The position numbers were made by a program, and so were the translations under genes. DNA of 64,000 nt, taken from assembly GCA_949825025.1 (NCBI GenBank), contig OX463787.1:3100001-3164000 (forward strand), written 5' to 3'. Below are positions 1 to 11,361 of the stretch, one piece after another (position 1 is the first letter of the stretch; each line of letters starts with the position of its first letter). The notes under the pieces are model-generated. The model saw only the letters and a list, made by a program, of their open reading frames with translations. It was not told the DNA's origin and made no database searches. Source of the DNA: Siphlonurus alternatus. Taxonomy: Eukaryota > Arthropoda > Insecta > Ephemeroptera > Siphlonuridae.

Positions 1-463
<463 letters not shown>

Positions 464-655
464 TACACCACTGGACACCACGAACGTTACTGCTGCTTTG
501 TTTGTAGACATTACCACGCAGTCTATGGAGGTTTGGTGAACCAAAACTTTTTCTCCCTGCTCTTTTGAACCCTCTCTAAATTGTAAATCTGCAATGTTTT
601 CTGAAGCTGCAGTTCTAATAAATAAAGCAGGAATAACATTCATTATGTGCAGTAC
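464..655. mobile_element. Family T TIR element, copy 1
   Basis: The left end reads CTGGACACCACGAACGTTAC. It is followed by the ACCACGCAGTCTATGGAGG block found in the other family T copies (5106, 35944, 44932). The right end (GCAGGAATAACATTCAT) is a diverged inverted copy of the left. No ORF; non-autonomous. Confidence 0.7.
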
Positions 656-1264
656 TGTACCCAACAATTACATTTGAAATTTATGAAGGTTAATTATCTT
701 TTTCACTTATTTTTAATTAACAAATTTCAACTTTCCAAGAAATTTTCTCACCATGTTAATGTCGTTATATATTCTGTTCTTCCTAAACTTGAACCTAAGT
801 AATTAAAAACCAAGTGAGGTTAATTTTATCATAGACTTGGTATCATGATATTCTGGCTTTTATTACGTTCGTGTGTTTAGTAACTGTATATCATGTCAAA
901 TATAATTATTTTGAGACAAGATGGAATTTAATTAAAAGATGTAAAGAGTTTATATGTACGTTCAAGTAGGTTACAATTTAATGAATTATGATGAAATTAA
1001 ATATATATTATTACTAATTATAAAAAGAACTATATATAAACGTATTTAGATTCTTAATTAGCAGCGTTCTATAATTAGATCAATTAAAGAGAGAAAATAA
1101 TTATTTTGAACAAAATTATAACATTTTATAATTAATATTGTTCGTTATTTCATTATAATAATAACTATAAAGGGAGTTTATATATATTAAATATTAAATT
1201 AATAGTCGTCAAATAACTAGCAACTTTTAATAAAATTGTACATTATTCATATATTATATTATAT
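656..1264. other. AT-rich spacer
   Basis: Very AT-rich DNA with short TA runs. It contains one isolated AGGGAGTTT nonamer near 1171. No gene recognised. Confidence 0.6.
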
Positions 1265-3500
1265 TAAAAGCACTAAATCTCTGATTTGAAATGCATGGTC
1301 AAGAATCTTTGAAGGGCCCGGAGGGCCCTCCGTGGGGCCCGAAGGGCCCCACCCGTCATTTTCAAAATCCAAAATTCCCAAAAATTCCCGGGGGGTATTT
1401 CCAAAATTCCCGAAATTTCCAAAATTTCCGAAAAATGACGTTTTGACCCCAAAAACGGCTTTAGGTAACATGCGCTACCCCTACTTTTTGCCTTCAAAGA
1501 TGGCGTCCGGCGCACCGTTCGCCCGCCATAAGCGATAATGTTAATTTTTTTAAAAAACCACCGGTAAGCGGTTTTGAGAGTTAGAGCTTAGGTCTCAATG
1601 GGCGAAATGTAGCCCGGGACGTAAACTTTTATATGGGAGGTGTTATTTTTGAATTTGTGCCCCAAAAATTTTTTATGGCCGTTTTAGTGATTTTTTCAAA
1701 AAAAATCGCCGTTTTTGCGGTTTTTGCCGAAAAAGTCATTTAAAGTTGGTAACTGAAACTCTTTTCGGTCGAATCGTTTAGAAGACTGTGTCGGGCATCT
1801 TTAAGCTTCATTTGAGCTCCCTCCTATCTGTTTTGGTTCCGCAGCTGTGGGCCCCGGAAGGTTGGGACCTCGAAAAAAAGGTGTCTTACGGCCCTTACCT
1901 TCAATCATTAGATTGAAGAGCTATGGCGAAGATTTCCATGGCAAAAGTGTGTCCCGACAGAGGACGCAGCTTCGCCAAATACAAACATGGCACCTCCGAA
2001 GCATACTTACCGTGCTATGGCCAGATCTGTACAGTATGGCACCCGAAACCCCTAGGGGTGCATCTTTTATTTTTGGACCCCATAAAAGGTGCCTCGAAGG
2101 GGCCCCCGGTTTTTGTATTGGGACCCATCAGGATTCAAATTTACCGGACTATCTGACCAATATCAATTTGGGCCCCTGGGGCCCCTTGGGCCCCCTCCAG
2201 AGGGGTAGTTTTCAAAAGCTTTTTTGCAAGCTTCAATCTGGTGAACCCCCCCAACAGTTTCGGCAATTTTTCGGCTAAGAACGAGTTTAAGACCTTTTCT
2301 GAAAGCTTTTGGCAAGTCCTAACTTTTCTTCGGCTCGATTTTTCGATTTTCAAAAAAGTCAAAAAATCGCATGGGAACATAGGGTTTACGCATGCTAAAA
2401 ATCGACCACTTTCCCCCTCGAATAACTTTTGAGCACACCTGAAATCGAAAATTCCGCGCAGTATGAAAGTTGCCCACACTCTTTTTCTTTCAGAAACTTT
2501 TTTCAAATCGATGCCAACTATGAGGATTAGCCCAGGCAAGCGGGAAATGTAAAACAACCTCCTCCCATAAGGATAACATAGGAAATGCATCCTTTTCCCG
2601 AATAACTTTTTTTTTACGTTATTGACATGGTGTTTTTTTGTCAAATCCTGTTAAAACTAAGCGTCCCACGCCAAAAAACATGCGTTTCAAGAATGTGGGT
2701 CTTACGGGGCCCGAAGGGCCCCCCCTTCAAAGTACGCGTTTTGGATCCAATATGGCGGCCGAGCGCAACGTTCCACAACTTTGTTCTGACACTTTATGGA
2801 CTCTACACCATGTGCCCTTCAATTTGATACCTGACTCGACCCCCTGCGACTACCGGAAGTGTGTTTTTTCGAAAACGGAAATTGGGTCTCAAATCCCCAT
2901 AAGAATAACATGGGGCCATTTGATTAGCATTGCGGGCGGATCTGCCGGCCAAAATACCCGTTTTTTACGGGTTGCGCCAAACTCGATGAAGGAATTTTTT
3001 TTCGAGCAAACTCTCGACGGGAGGTTGTAGGGGACCCAAAACAATGCCCAAAAACCAATTTTGGGATTTTTCCGGCACATAGGAGGCCCACGCGGCCCGA
3101 TCGAAGATACGAATATTTCGATATCCAAAATCCCGATTTCGGGAAAGTGTTTGTCCCGAAAAATTGTTTGTCCAATTTTTCTAGACCAGTTTTTTGAGCC
3201 GGACAAGAAGCAGTCTTCAGATTTAAGCTGCGACCCATAGTTCTCGAGATTTTTGGACTTTTATGTTTTTGACAAAAATTTCAGAAGGGGTACCCCTTCT
3301 CTCACCGCTTATACATGGGGAAGATAGGGGGAAAAATCGAAATTGAGTTTTCGATGGTTTCTGACTATATCGACCACGCTGATTACGAATCTGGCCTCGG
3401 ATTTTACCTATCTCGAAAAACAAGATGGCGGCGGGTGAAATACCTATTTTTCTTATATGCACCATGCTGGATTCCATGCATGATTTCAATGTACAGGTGT
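1265..3500. other. GC-rich island of unknown identity
   Basis: Composition jumps abruptly from AT-rich flanks to about half G+C, rich in CpG. It has repeated GGGCCC palindromes (near 1314, 1341, 2168, 2707) and three ATGGCG(G) motifs (near 1500, 2752, 3425). Open frames of up to about 170 codons occur on both strands because stops are scarce. None has a domain I recognise, and the Gly/Pro-rich translations look like by-products of GGGCCC repeats. Imperfect inverted ends (TTGAAATGCATGG near 1286; its complement with two extra bases near 3475-3492) hint at a mobile unit, but I see no target duplication. It could be a non-coding repeat, part of a large transposon, or transferred DNA. Confidence 0.5.
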
Positions 3501-3610
3501 TATTTAAGGGTAAATAAAATATTAAATTGACTTTCTATACGTAAAAACATCCCTGGAGTTTGAAAATAACCATTATTTAACGCTCAGATCAATATTTTAT
3601 TTGATATTCA

Positions 3611-3802
3611 ATTTTAAGCGAGGCGAGGAACGAGCCGAGCTGCGTATGAGTTGGCAATGTTATTCATTGCCCGCACGCATCTATCCAAGAATTTTAAGCG
3701 AGGCGAGGAACGAGCCGAGCTGTTTTTCGAAAGGCCAACACTATCTTATTCCATTGTATGGTTAGGTGAGGTCTCCGAAGGAGCCGAGCTGCGTATGAAT
3801 GG
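3611..3802. repeat. Direct repeats with GAGCCGAGCTG core
   Basis: A 32-bp unit beginning ATTTTAAGCGAGGCGAGG occurs identically at 3611-3642 and 3691-3722. A partial third copy ending GAGCCGAGCTGCGTATGA lies near 3780-3799. The 93-codon forward ORF here (3651-3932) simply translates these repeats. Confidence 0.8.
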
Positions 3803-3989
3803 CGGACCCGTGACGAACGCATGTTTTTTATTCTTACGCGTTGCGAGCCATATCAATCTCCCCTCTACAGTCCAGTATCATGTAAAATTATGCCAGAAAC
3901 TCGAATTTAGTACTGTCGGGAACCGGAAATGATCGAGGAAGGCGGAAAAATCAAAAAATAAAGCGGGCGGCAATATTTAAATCTGCTGG

Positions 3990-4270
3990 CGATCATTATT
4001 GGGTGGGAAACACGTTTCATGCATATTATATCGCGCGTGCACCGCGGTTTGAACGGTTTCCCGCCAACATTCGAGAGGCCCCGTAATGTGCATGACGTCA
4101 CAGCTTGTGGATCGTCGTTGCCATGGCAACGGGTAAACAAGCATTGTTGGGAACGGCGAGAGGACGTGATTACAAAATTTCTGAGAATGTCGTTGACGTT
4201 CTCAACAGTCATTCGTTCTCTGACCGCCGACTAGCGAGGTTGACTCAGATACCAAGACTTGCAAGGTAAA
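3990..4270. promoter_or_regulatory. CpG-rich promoter-like patch
   Basis: About 280 bp with many CpGs in otherwise CpG-poor DNA. It contains a perfect CRE and a perfect RFX X-box. It ends with GACTTGCAAG followed by GTAAAA at 4266, which would serve as a splice donor for a short non-coding first exon. Overlapping ORFs on both strands are not recognisable. Promoter status is inference; a repeat fragment is the alternative. Confidence 0.35.
4093..4130. promoter_or_regulatory. CRE plus RFX X-box pair
   Basis: TGACGTCA at 4093-4100 is the full CREB/ATF palindrome. GTTGCCATGGCAAC at 4117-4130 fits the RFX consensus GTNRCCNNRGYAAC at every position and is itself palindromic. They lie 16 bp apart. 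RFX sites typically control ciliary genes in animals. A similar pair occurs in the hairpin at 36165-36187. Confidence 0.55.
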
Positions 4271-4336
4271 ATGTGAATGGCCACTGAATTTATTTTAAAT
4301 CACTGGCCGCTACCAGGTTCCTTCTGATAAGCCCCC

Positions 4337-4413
4337 TTCCGCTTTTCGGTTTCCCGGTTTCATCCGATTAAAAAGTCCTACCGAATTCCGCTTTCCCGGT
4401 TTCATCCGATTAA
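4337..4413. repeat. Short tandem duplication
   Basis: TTCCGCTTT followed by CCCGGTTTCATCCGATTA occurs twice (4337-4370 and 4386-4413), separated by 15 bp. Function unknown. Confidence 0.75.
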
Positions 4414-4849
4414 GGAGCCCCACCTTCTACGATTCGCTTTGCTGTTGCTGACGACTTTGTAATAAATGGTGACAAAAGAAAGTGGACCTACTCGACTCAG
4501 AGGTGCTGTATCTTCGCTTTATTTATTATTTTTCATTACTATTTTTATTTATTTTTTATTTCTGTATATTTTTGATGCAAATATTTTTCACAACATGATT
4601 ATTATCAAATCCAAGCCCCCTATTAAAACCCCTGCAATTTCTTCGAACCCGTTGAAACTTTTTTTGAAAAATTAAGACTGGCATTGCAAATGATCACTGC
4701 ACACTGATTTGGGGCCTTTTCGTAAAGGCCCCCCCGCCCTAGTTATCTTGAATTATTTATAGTAAGATACACAATAAAATTATAAAAAGTTGTGATTTTA
4801 TTAGATTTGGTATCTCAGTAGCCAACAAATCTATTTCACATTATCTTGT
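4414..4849. other. Spacer, no gene seen
   Basis: AT-rich except for short GC patches near 4420 and 4720. A 69-codon forward ORF (4466-4675) is Phe/Ile-rich and looks random. Confidence 0.5.
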
Positions 4850-4945
4850 GACTGAGGGAACCACGGAAACCTCAGTAAGGATGGAACGTTACTGCTTTTG
4901 TTTAACGAACTTGAAGTGTAAATGGTCCAAAACCAGAGGGACTTG
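4850..4945 (-). mobile_element. 5S-SINE (subfamily a) fragment
   Basis: Contains TGACTGAGGGAACCACGG, then CTCAGTAAGGATGG, then a diverged match to the adjacent segment of the full copy at 22722-23117 (AAATGGTCCAAAACCAGAGG). The 5S head and the tail are missing. Confidence 0.65.
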
Positions 4946-5105
4946 TAACATGTTATATTTTTTGAAGCGCGCATGTGAAGAAAAATTCTATAAACTCCTT
5001 AAAATATCTGCAACTATTGCAATTTAATTATTAAATACACTAAATATATACTTCATTAAATATATAATCTGCATGTTTTAACCTTATAAAGTGTGTAAGA
5101 TAATA

Positions 5106-5315
5106 CTCTGGACAGCATGAACGTTACTCCTGCCTCACTTGCTAGAGCTGCAGCTTCAATACACAGAGATGCAGATTTGTAATTTTGGGAGATGTAAGAA
5201 GAGCACCCAGTCTATCAATATCAAAATAGTTTTGGTCCACCACACCTCCATAGACTGCGTGGTAATGTCTACAAACAAAACAGGAGTAAAGTTCGTATAT
5301 ACCGTCTAAAGGTGT
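5106..5315. mobile_element. Family T TIR element, copy 2
   Basis: Runs from TCTGGACAGCATGAACGTTA to the inverse end (CAGGAGTAAAGTTCG ... AGGTGT). It contains TTGCTAGAGCT and CATAGACTGCGTGG blocks shared with other copies. No coding capacity. Confidence 0.75.
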
Positions 5316-6402
5316 AGCTTAATCACATATAGGTATTATATACTTAGGCGGAACCTTGCTTTGCAGATGCGTTAGGTTAAAACTATCTTAAGATTATAAG
5401 ATTTCTTGTAGCTTAGCTTGGATAAAGATGGAAGGCATTATTTACATAGAAAATTTTAGTACCAGATTTTGTGTTATAATTTGGTATAAAAATATTAATT
5501 AATATTATTTTATTATTATTTTTTTTTTATTTTAGCAATATGTACATACCGGCCAAGGTTAAACAATTAACCCTGTCGGCCGCTACAGAAATTATTCAAA
5601 AATCTTCAAGATATAATTAAAAATTTCAAGGCTAAAATTTATGTTGAAATAATTAATAAAAACTCCTATTTAGGTCCTATAAATGCTGGGCTAAGGCTTT
5701 ATAATGGGTCCATTTCCTATCAAATTAACTTATTTTTCATTTTTATGCATTATTTATCTTTCTAGCTTATATGTGCCCCAGTGCGTTAAAAATAGATATT
5801 CACCATTTTCTATTGTATCTTTAAATATATATCATGTCCGTATTATAGTACCTCCATGCATGAACTTACATTAGTATTATATAAAATAACAATGATATAA
5901 CTTTGTCCCTTTACTGTCAAATGTCATCTATTTTTAGGAAATGGAAAGAGCAAGTTTGTACAAGTTTGACTCATGAATATTCATACCTATAAATTATTCA
6001 TTATTGCAGATTTTAGGTCACATGGCATATGGAATGAGCATGCAGATATATGAACAAGAAGTGTCTTTATTGCATAAAATTATCACTAACAATAAGTTTT
6101 GTTTAAACAATGTATTGGTGTTAATGCATTGCATAATTAACCTTGATGCATTGAGTGAAACTTTTTAAAAATAACGGAAATACAAATAAAATACACTATT
6201 TTATAGATTTTTCAATACTCATACATTATTTTATATCTTAAATAAATTTACATTGTTATCTTATAAAAATTAAAATTTCCGAAACATGTTTTATTAGTAT
6301 AAAAATGCATTGTTTTTGGCATAATATAAACAATAGGTCCTTGCATATTTTCCTAGTGAATACCCAAAACCTTCATTAAATCGCCAATAAGATAATAAAA
6401 AA
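5316..6402. other. AT-rich spacer
   Basis: No gene or repeat recognised. A short hairpin (GGCCAAGGTTAA / TTAACCCTGTCGGCC) lies near 5555-5582. Confidence 0.5.
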
Positions 6403-6450
6403 GATCTTGCCGACCATCCTGACAAGTTTCCATGATTCCCTCAGTCATAG
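6403..6450 (+). repeat. Isolated SINE central-module copy
   Basis: ACCATCCTGACAAGTTTCC followed by ATGATTCCCTCAGTC matches the central module of the SINEs in this window, without head or tail. Confidence 0.5.
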
Positions 6451-6803
6451 CCCTGCAAACTGAATTTATTGTTAAGTCATGTCTAACCCGTTTCGGAAGA
6501 ATCCCACATACCACATACATTCCACTAAGGCTTACTAATTAAGCGATATGCTAGGTAAGGTTAATGGAAAGCCCCGTACGCCTTTTCTTTAAAATTGGGT
6601 CTCTTACCGTTTGAGGCTCAACTAAGAATTTGCAAATTATAAATTGATTAAATAATGATTTCTAATGTCGACTTGATTAAGTACCTATTGATTCAATCAA
6701 CATTAAATCAACATAATATAAGATTACTATATAGCATATTTTTTTTATAGAAATTAGCAAATTACTCATATGGCCATGTTAATTATCCATTATAAGCATT
6801 ACA

Positions 6804-6954
6804 AGGGGCATTCACAAAGCCTTAAGGCCACAATTAAGGCTCAATAATTTAAGACCATAAATTTTAAGTCTAAAAAACACGTCTAAAATCAAGCTTTAAA
6901 TTATCAAGCCTTAAATGTGGCCTTAAGACTTTGTGAATGCCCCTTTACAAAAAA
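6804..6954. mobile_element. Small MITE with 5-bp target duplication
   Basis: TIRs AGGGGCATTCACAAAG and CTTTGTGAATGCCCCT bound a 151-bp, largely palindromic element. TTACA flanks it directly on both sides (6799-6803 and 6955-6959). A half copy lies at 14182-14240. Non-coding. Confidence 0.88.
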
Positions 6955-6959
6955 TATGG

Positions 6960-7549
6960 AATATTTCAATAATAATTAAACATGATATTTAATGTGCTAA
7001 TAAACATAATAATTTATGTTTATGTATACGTGTATAATTAATTACCTACTAAATTATATGACGTTTTATGTAAAAATTCTTTTTTTAAAGGTTGGAGATG
7101 TACTATATCATGTATCCAAATCAATGGAAATACTGTATATACATATACCAATACTTCTATACAAGGTTAAGCATTGATCACAACCATTAACTGTTTACAA
7201 AGTTATAAAGAGAATTTTTAAGAACGTATTAATTATGATGACCAAATACGATCAAAGACAATCGTTACAAAGTTTCAACTTCTTAAGTTATAATAAATAA
7301 TTGATGTTAAAAGTTTATAAATAAACGTGATAGCATGACTAACATGATATCATGTTCGGTAACTCTGACGTATATTCTGTTCTTAGAATAGACATGAAAA
7401 CTCCCATACCAAGTTATATAACGTTCTTTTGAAATCTGACAACGTTATATATTATCAAATTTATATTTCATATTTCAACCATGAATATTACGAAATAATG
7501 CATGAATGAAATAATTACCCACTCGTACATCCAAAAAAATGAGTGATGG
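6960..7549. other. AT-rich spacer
   Basis: Nothing recognised. The start of a Ser/Tyr-rich minus-strand ORF (7468-7674) overlaps the SINE-module copy that follows and is not convincing. Confidence 0.5.
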
Positions 7550-7552
7550 CAT

Positions 7553-7602
7553 TCGACCATCCTTCTTAAAGTTTCCAGAGTTCCCTCAGTCAAAGTAATG
7601 TA
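7553..7602 (+). repeat. Isolated SINE central-module copy
   Basis: GACCATCCTTCTTAAAG, then TTTCCAGAGTTCCCTCAGTC, matches the shared SINE module. Diverged. Confidence 0.45.
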
Positions 7603-7749
7603 TTTCTGGTATGAAACAGAGCTACAATATAACGATGATGACAAAAACCAGACAGTTTCACGCAGTTCTCGCATACTATTTATTTTTTAGCAATAATTCC
7701 GAACTAACTTTATTTATTCTGAGATTTTTTTTCTCTTTGCAAATTTCAG

Positions 7750-7828
7750 ACGGACCAAAATGTTCAGATTACAAGTTATGAAGGTCATCAAAATTCAGCC
7801 CAAAATTCAAACAATAGACCTTGTCTTG
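7750..7828 (+). CDS. Candidate internal coding exon
   Basis: A long pyrimidine tract and TTTCAG end at 7749. A donor matching the consensus (TTG, then GTAAGTG) begins at 7829. The 79 bp between them is open in two of three frames. Frame 1 starts TDQNVQITSYEGHQ and has a protein-like mix of residues; frame 2 starts RTKMFRLQVMK. I do not recognise the product, and no partner exon can be tied to it. This is the best-bounded exon-like segment in the window, but splice-site look-alikes arise by chance in 64 kb. Conservation or RNA reads would decide. Confidence 0.33.
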
Positions 7829-8251
7829 GTAAGTGAACGTTTTATTGTGGAATACGCATATAAATTTAATATAGCTAATAGACAAATTTATCAATTTTAC
7901 TGTACAATAATTACAGTAAAAGCAAGCTATTAAAATAATTAATATATCATATTTACAAAGGAAGTCTCCTCAGGGTTCGTATTTTAATTAATATGAAAGC
8001 TATTTAAAGCTCACAAAGTAACCAAGTAATTATTAACTTTATTGCAAATTTCAGTATGATGAAATTTAAGGCTAAATGTTCCTATCGTTTTATGTTCAGA
8101 TAAATTATTTAGAAAATATTTTTATCATAATTATTTCAATAATTTTATTATATAATACATTCTTAAAATTTGGTCCAACTAAAATTACTAATTTTGGCTC
8201 TAGGCTTCACATATTACTACAACATGTAATGTATGAATGCTTTCTGAGATT
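7829..8251. other. AT-rich spacer
   Basis: Nothing recognised. A forward 66-codon Ile/Leu/Phe-rich ORF (8076-8276) runs into the next foldback and is probably random. Confidence 0.5.
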
Positions 8252-8753
8252 AAATGGAGTACTGAACGGTATTTGAGTTAGCTATACTAGTAGATAATCC
8301 TGCGAATTCTATGAAGAACGAGCCCTATATATCATATTAGAGCATTCTACGACAGTTTGTTGATTTAATTTGAATTTTTAAAGCTTTTTTGATGACGTCA
8401 CAAGTTTGATTCTTAAATGGGAAAATGCATCAGTTAACAATGCTAAAATGAAAAATTATTGAGGTAGGAATTTGAAACCTTCATTATCATGATTCTAGCA
8501 CCTAAAAATCTTGCAAAGGAAGTTTTGGTTACATTTTAATATTAAGTATGGGATTTGGCAAATATTAACTGATGTATTTTCCCATTTAAGATTCAATGTT
8601 GTGACATCATTTTTGAGAGATTTTAAAAATTCATATAAAATCAGGAAATTGTCGTAAATTGCTGAAACAGGGCTCGTTCTTCATGAAATTCTCGTTTGTT
8701 TAAATGTTGACAAAAACTTGAAACTTTTTTTTTTTTTTTTTCAGTACCCCATT
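8252..8753. mobile_element. Foldback element FB-C, copy 1
   Basis: About 500 bp, ending in inverted AATGGAGTACTGA and TCAGTACCCCATT. Long inverted arms run inward (GAACGAGCCC near 8314 pairs with GGGCTCGTTC near 8673; AAATGGGAAAATGCATCAG pairs with the complement near 8568). TGACGTCA in the left arm (8393) faces TGACATCA on the right. It is about 85% similar by eye to 15828-16317. Non-coding. Confidence 0.85.
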
Positions 8754-9301
8754 ACATAATAAATGGAATGTCATTTCAAGGGCATCCTCATTACATGTAT
8801 AGGATGACGTTTTGTACAGGTTGTGTAATTTTAGTGTCCAATAAAATTTCATTGTATTTAAATTCATAATTTTAAAATATATTGTTTAGGAAACACAAAT
8901 ATTAATTATTAAACTCATTAATGCTCTGTACTATCCATAGACGGTAGAGGATTAAAAAAAGTGCTTTGCATGGCATTGCTTTACATTAGTAACATTAGTA
9001 ATTTATGAGCATTTAAATATTATATAAAAATCTTATTTTAATTAATTAATAATATCATTAAAATTAAATAAACAAAAGTATATTGAATAAAGATTTATAA
9101 AATTAAACAACAATATTTTCAAAACAAAATAAATAAATAAATATTATTTGTATATATTTTTTTTTTTACATTTAATATTCTGTAAAAATTATTAAACTGT
9201 ATTTAGGTTAAAATTATGCTCTAAATTTGAAAGTGAACTCTGGATGTTCTGATAGGATCCTTTATTTGATAAAAATATACTGAAAGGGAGTACAACATAT
9301 T
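8754..9301. other. AT-rich spacer
   Basis: Nothing recognised. TACTATCCATAGACGG near 8930 resembles the TIR of the element at 10498. Confidence 0.5.
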
Positions 9302-9427
9302 AATAGGGCGTTGTGTAGCGAGTACAATTTAAAGACCCCTAAGGGCAAGGCGTGACTTTAAGCTAGTATGGACATGATTTTTTTTTTTTTTTTTAAAAAA
9401 GTTGCTACGCTCCAAAACTCCCTATTG
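9302..9427. repeat. Inverted-repeat element
   Basis: TAGGGCGTTGTGTAGCGAG near 9304 is answered by GCTACGCTCCAAAACTCCCT near 9403. A 16-nt T run lies between them. Probably a small non-autonomous element; the right end contains the AAACTCCCT nonamer. Confidence 0.5.
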
Positions 9428-9468
9428 AACAAAGCAACTTTACTCTAAATAAGAACCTAGAAGACTGT

Positions 9469-9778
9469 CAAGGACTATATACAAGAGGACAGCCTAACTT
9501 TTTGCGCCGCCATTTCCTCAACCCAGTGACGTCACGACCTTGACTTTTCTAGCGCATTTGATTGGCCTAGAGACAGCTACAAAGATACCGCGGTCAAAGA
9601 TGCCGCTTTATTAGCCATCTGTCAAATCTGTCAAGCTGCCAAGTCTTTGACGTCCTCAAGGAAACCGCCCAAGCACTAGGCTCATTTAGCGGACTTCCCC
9701 GAAGGTTGGCGAGAATTGTCGAGTATCGAGGTTCTTCAATAAGTTGTCCTAGGCCGTCCTCCCAGTATATAGTCCTTG
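9469..9778. mobile_element. TIR element beginning CAAGGACTATATAC
   Basis: CAAGGACTATATAC at 9469 pairs with GTATATAGTCCTTG ending at 9778. A second inner inverted segment (GAGGACAGCCTAACTT / AAGTTGTCCTAGG) follows. The interior is GC-rich with a CRE (9527). Flanks GAAGACTGT and GAAGTTTGT could be a decayed target duplication. The CAAGGA end resembles the hAT-like element at 10498. Confidence 0.7.
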
Positions 9779-9794
9779 GAAGTTTGTAGCATGC

Positions 9795-10110
9795 AATGGA
9801 GTATTGACCTCAATTTTTTTTATTGCAGAAATGGATAGAGGGTGCAAAGTTATGCTACCCTGATTTTTTTCAGATTTTTTTGAGACCTGGAACTATTTTT
9901 AAAAAATTATTGAAAGTCCTTTTTGTGACGTCACGCGGCGGCAAGTCCTATCTTTTTCTTAAGGAGCGGCGTCTTAATAATCTTTTTCTTAATAATTTTT
10001 TAAAAATAGTTACCGGGCTCTAAAAAATCTGAAAAAAAATCAAGGTAGCATAACTTTGCACCCTCTATCCATTTCTGCAATAAAAAAAAATTGAGAACAA
10101 TACTCTATTA
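9795..10110. mobile_element. Foldback element FB-A, copy 1
   Basis: Starts AATGGAGTATTGACCTC and ends with its complement. Arms of about 130 bp contain TTGCAGAAATGGATAGAGGG, GCAAAGTTATGCTACCCTGA and TTTTTGTGACGTCAC. The right arm near the loop has a duplicated CTTAATAATCTTTTT. Non-coding. Confidence 0.88.
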
Positions 10111-10372
10111 TAGACCATATTATACATAAAAACCTATACACTTTTTGAGCTTATATTATCTTAATTCTGATAGGCGATGTAAAGTAGATATGGGTTATGC
10201 TAATAAAATTGAAGAATTTATTTTTTAAGTTATGGGGAGGAGGGGAAGCCATCATATCAGTCATTAAAATAATATTGACATGATTTATGATAATACATTA
10301 CTTTTCATCAAGCCATTAGGACTCGCACTGCACGAACTTAAAGTAAATATTTCACTTTTTTTAGAAGCTTAA

Positions 10373-10758
10373 GTAAGTTTCTGTGTTTATAAAAACGACA
10401 GGAAGGCGTATATTAAGAAAATCTGCTTCGTGCCCGAGAGCCGCCACTTGGAGGCTTATTTCTGGACAGTCACGCAAGAATTGAACATAGGATCAATCAA
10501 GGATTTTCTATACTATGGATAGGTGGGGGCACTATCATCAGTGAGGCAAGGTCGTGAGGAGGAAGGGGGTGGTGGTTACAATAGAATGTCCGCCATCTTA
10601 CCATGGCCTATGAAGCCAAAACAATACAAAATATTGCGCTCGGCGGCCATGATACCATGGCCTTTTGCCTCAGTAGCTATAATGCTATTGGTATAGACGT
10701 AGCCTATCCATAGTATAGAAAATCCTTGGGATCAATAGAGAAGTATAGGTGTGGATAA
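10373..10758 (+). pseudogene. Coding-like ORF split by a hAT-type MITE
   Basis: The forward frame is open from 10373, after a TAA at 10370. It includes NDRKAYIKKICFVPESRHLE, then AYFWTVTQELNIGS. It reaches 10497, where a 231-bp transposon is inserted. Excising the transposon and one copy of its 8-bp duplication continues the same frame for seven residues (EKYRCG after Ile) to TAA at 10756-10758. About 49 codons in all, locally richer in G+C than its flanks, with Trp, His and Cys present. No family recognised and no clear splice sites in frame. It could be an ancient exon, a decayed element ORF, or chance. Confidence 0.25.
10498..10728. mobile_element. hAT-like MITE with 8-bp target duplication
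   Basis: Perfect 26-bp TIRs, CAAGGATTTTCTATACTATG plus GATAGG and its complement. GGATCAAT is duplicated on both sides (10490-10497 and 10729-10736). 8-bp duplications are the hallmark of hAT transposases. The 231-bp interior is non-coding, with CCGCCATCTTACCATGG and CCATGATACCATGG segments. Confidence 0.92.
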
Positions 10759-11361
10759 TATCACCTATGGAGTGATTTTAGGTAATTCTGTTCACTGATC
10801 TACGAGTTTGCTTAAATATAAAAAATGCACGTCAAAATTTTAAAAAAAAAGTATTTTATAATTTTAATTTTTATTAAATTCAATAATTAATTATTTTTTT
10901 ATTTATTAAAAATTATAAAGGTAACAGTTATTTGTTACATATTTTTTAAAATTTATATTTGTTTTTCCAGATTTTACTGTGAATATCTCAATAATATATT
11001 GCTTTTTATTTTTATAATTATTTATTTTGCACATGATACCATACATCTTGTATATGTTTTAAAAGGGAGTCTTTATTTTCACTCGTTATACTAATAATTT
11101 TGTGAGATTACAAATTGATTTAGGTTTTCTCCGTTGCAGTACTTGAAAATTAAATAATGAAAAAATATACTAACATTCAGTGCATATTATATTCTATGAC
11201 GCTATTAATTGGTGTAAAAATGGAAAATTAGTATTATTTATTATTTTTTTGATATTAACTATTCTGAAAGGATGTAATCCTTACATAATATAATCATGAA
11301 TATCAATTTTCTGCGTCTAGTATAATAACAAATATAAATAAGCACATTATACGCTCACATA
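10759..11361. other. AT-rich spacer
   Basis: AT-rich. An acceptor-like TTTGTTTTTCCAG ends at 10970, and a 37-codon hydrophobic open frame follows it. Too weak to call. Confidence 0.4.

Noticed and set aside
1847..2644. 143- and 167-codon ORFs in the GC-rich island
   Set aside because: They overlap on opposite strands, contain GGGCCC-driven Gly/Pro runs and no known domain. Few stops are expected at this composition.
5365..5375. Telomeric TTAGG-like repeat
   Set aside because: A single GTTAGGTTA occurrence with no tandem array.
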